From assembly GCA_025938035.1 (NCBI GenBank), contig JAICQE010000140.1:1-12544 (forward strand): a DNA stretch of 12,544 nucleotides, in the 5' to 3' direction. Numbering within the stretch: position 1 is the stretch's first letter; every line of letters starts with the position of its first letter. Under the pieces are notes generated by a model. That model saw nothing but the letters and a program-made list of their open reading frames with translations, did not search any database and was not told where the DNA came from. Below, piece after piece: positions 12,391-12,544 of the stretch. Source of the DNA: Vicinamibacteria bacterium. Lineage in GTDB: Bacteria; Acidobacteriota; Vicinamibacteria; Vicinamibacterales; UBA2999. The translations under genes and the position numbers were made by a program.

Positions 12391-12544
12391 AGCAGCTTCC
12401 TCGCTTTCCTGAATACCTCCACCATCATCCGCGGCGTCAGCTTTCCGGTGTTCGTATTCTGACGACTCGGATGATAGCAGCCGACGAGGGTTGGTGGTGG
12501 CGCGGACCTTGTCAGGTCCGCGTTCTGGATCTGCACGACAACTC
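12387..12544 (-). CDS. Uracil-DNA glycosylase, C-terminal end (partial, cut by the window edge)
   Basis: Reading the - strand from the edge, the frame is open for 51 residues and ends with TGA at 12387-12389. The last 35 residues contain [17 protein letters not shown] followed by a helix [13 protein letters not shown]. This matches the C-terminal motif of uracil-DNA glycosylases of the family 5 (UDGb) type, which remove uracil and other deaminated bases from DNA; the His of YHPS is the expected active-site loop residue. The N-terminal two-thirds, including the Fe-S cysteines expected for this family, lie outside the window. A REP-like palindrome (12497-12522) is inside the frame and encodes the residues before the motif without a stop. 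The gene overlaps the next one by 4 bases. Confidence 0.75.
   Translation of the reverse strand, partial: VVVQIQNADLTRSAPPPTLVGCYHPSRQNTNTGKLTPRMMVEVFRKARKLL
12497..12522 (+). repeat. REP-like palindrome with GTGG head inside the glycosylase gene
   Basis: GTGG (12497-12500), CGCGGACCT (12501-12509), loop TGTC, AGGTCCGCG (12514-12522), a perfect 9-base stem. It shares the GTGG head, the CGCG stem base and the CCT..AGG loop ends with the elements at 3886-3937, with paired changes in the middle of the stem. Confidence 0.75.

Overview
The window looks like chromosomal DNA of a high-GC Acidobacteriota, most likely of the Vicinamibacteria type. The best single clue is a TIGR03435-family protein (10642-11454), a family strongly expanded in soil acidobacteria. 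Supporting clues are the many exported small proteins, a YpdA-type reductase and a MoxR/VWA gene pair. The taxon is inferred from gene content, not from a marker gene. The region is densely coding, with no gene-free stretch over about 150 bases. I see no tRNA, rRNA, CRISPR array, transposase or integrase.

Layout. Left, + strand: a YpdA-like flavin disulfide reductase (54-1052), an exported lectin-fold-like protein (1143-1778), an exported L-isoaspartyl methyltransferase (1851-2567) and an exported di-haem cytochrome c peroxidase-like protein (2686-3873). Middle, - strand, read from 8885 down to 3951: a tight operon of MoxR-type AAA+ ATPase, VWA protein, Tat-exported sulfite-oxidase-type molybdoenzyme with a fused C-terminal cytochrome c, and a stand-alone Lon substrate-binding domain. 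Its last three genes are separated by only 2 and 4 bases. Diverging from it on the + strand are a glycerophosphodiester phosphodiesterase (9039-9851) and, 2 bases later, an exported NTF2-like protein (9854-10597). Right, - strand: the 3' end of a uracil-DNA glycosylase that runs off the window and overlaps by 4 bases an exported protein of unknown function (11521-12390), followed by the TIGR03435 protein.

How the genes may work together. The central operon pairs an AAA+/VWA machine with an exported Mo/haem enzyme. MoxR/VWA pairs elsewhere mature or activate metalloenzymes, so the ATPase and VWA protein may serve the molybdoenzyme. That is a hypothesis from gene order. The di-haem cytochrome converges on this operon and is also periplasmic, but a functional link is not shown.

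The most unusual content is not protein coding. First, a family of REP-like palindromes carries a 5' GTAG or GTGG tetranucleotide. There are two identical 24-base copies 5.5 kb apart, one head-to-head pair between convergent genes, one copy inside the glycosylase reading frame and one degenerate copy. Second, there are short tandem arrays with 7- or 9-base units. Two of them are folded as mirror-image inverted pairs: one lies in-frame inside the VWA gene and one fills the divergent intergenic region. Together these suggest active spread of small hairpin-forming repeats in this genome.
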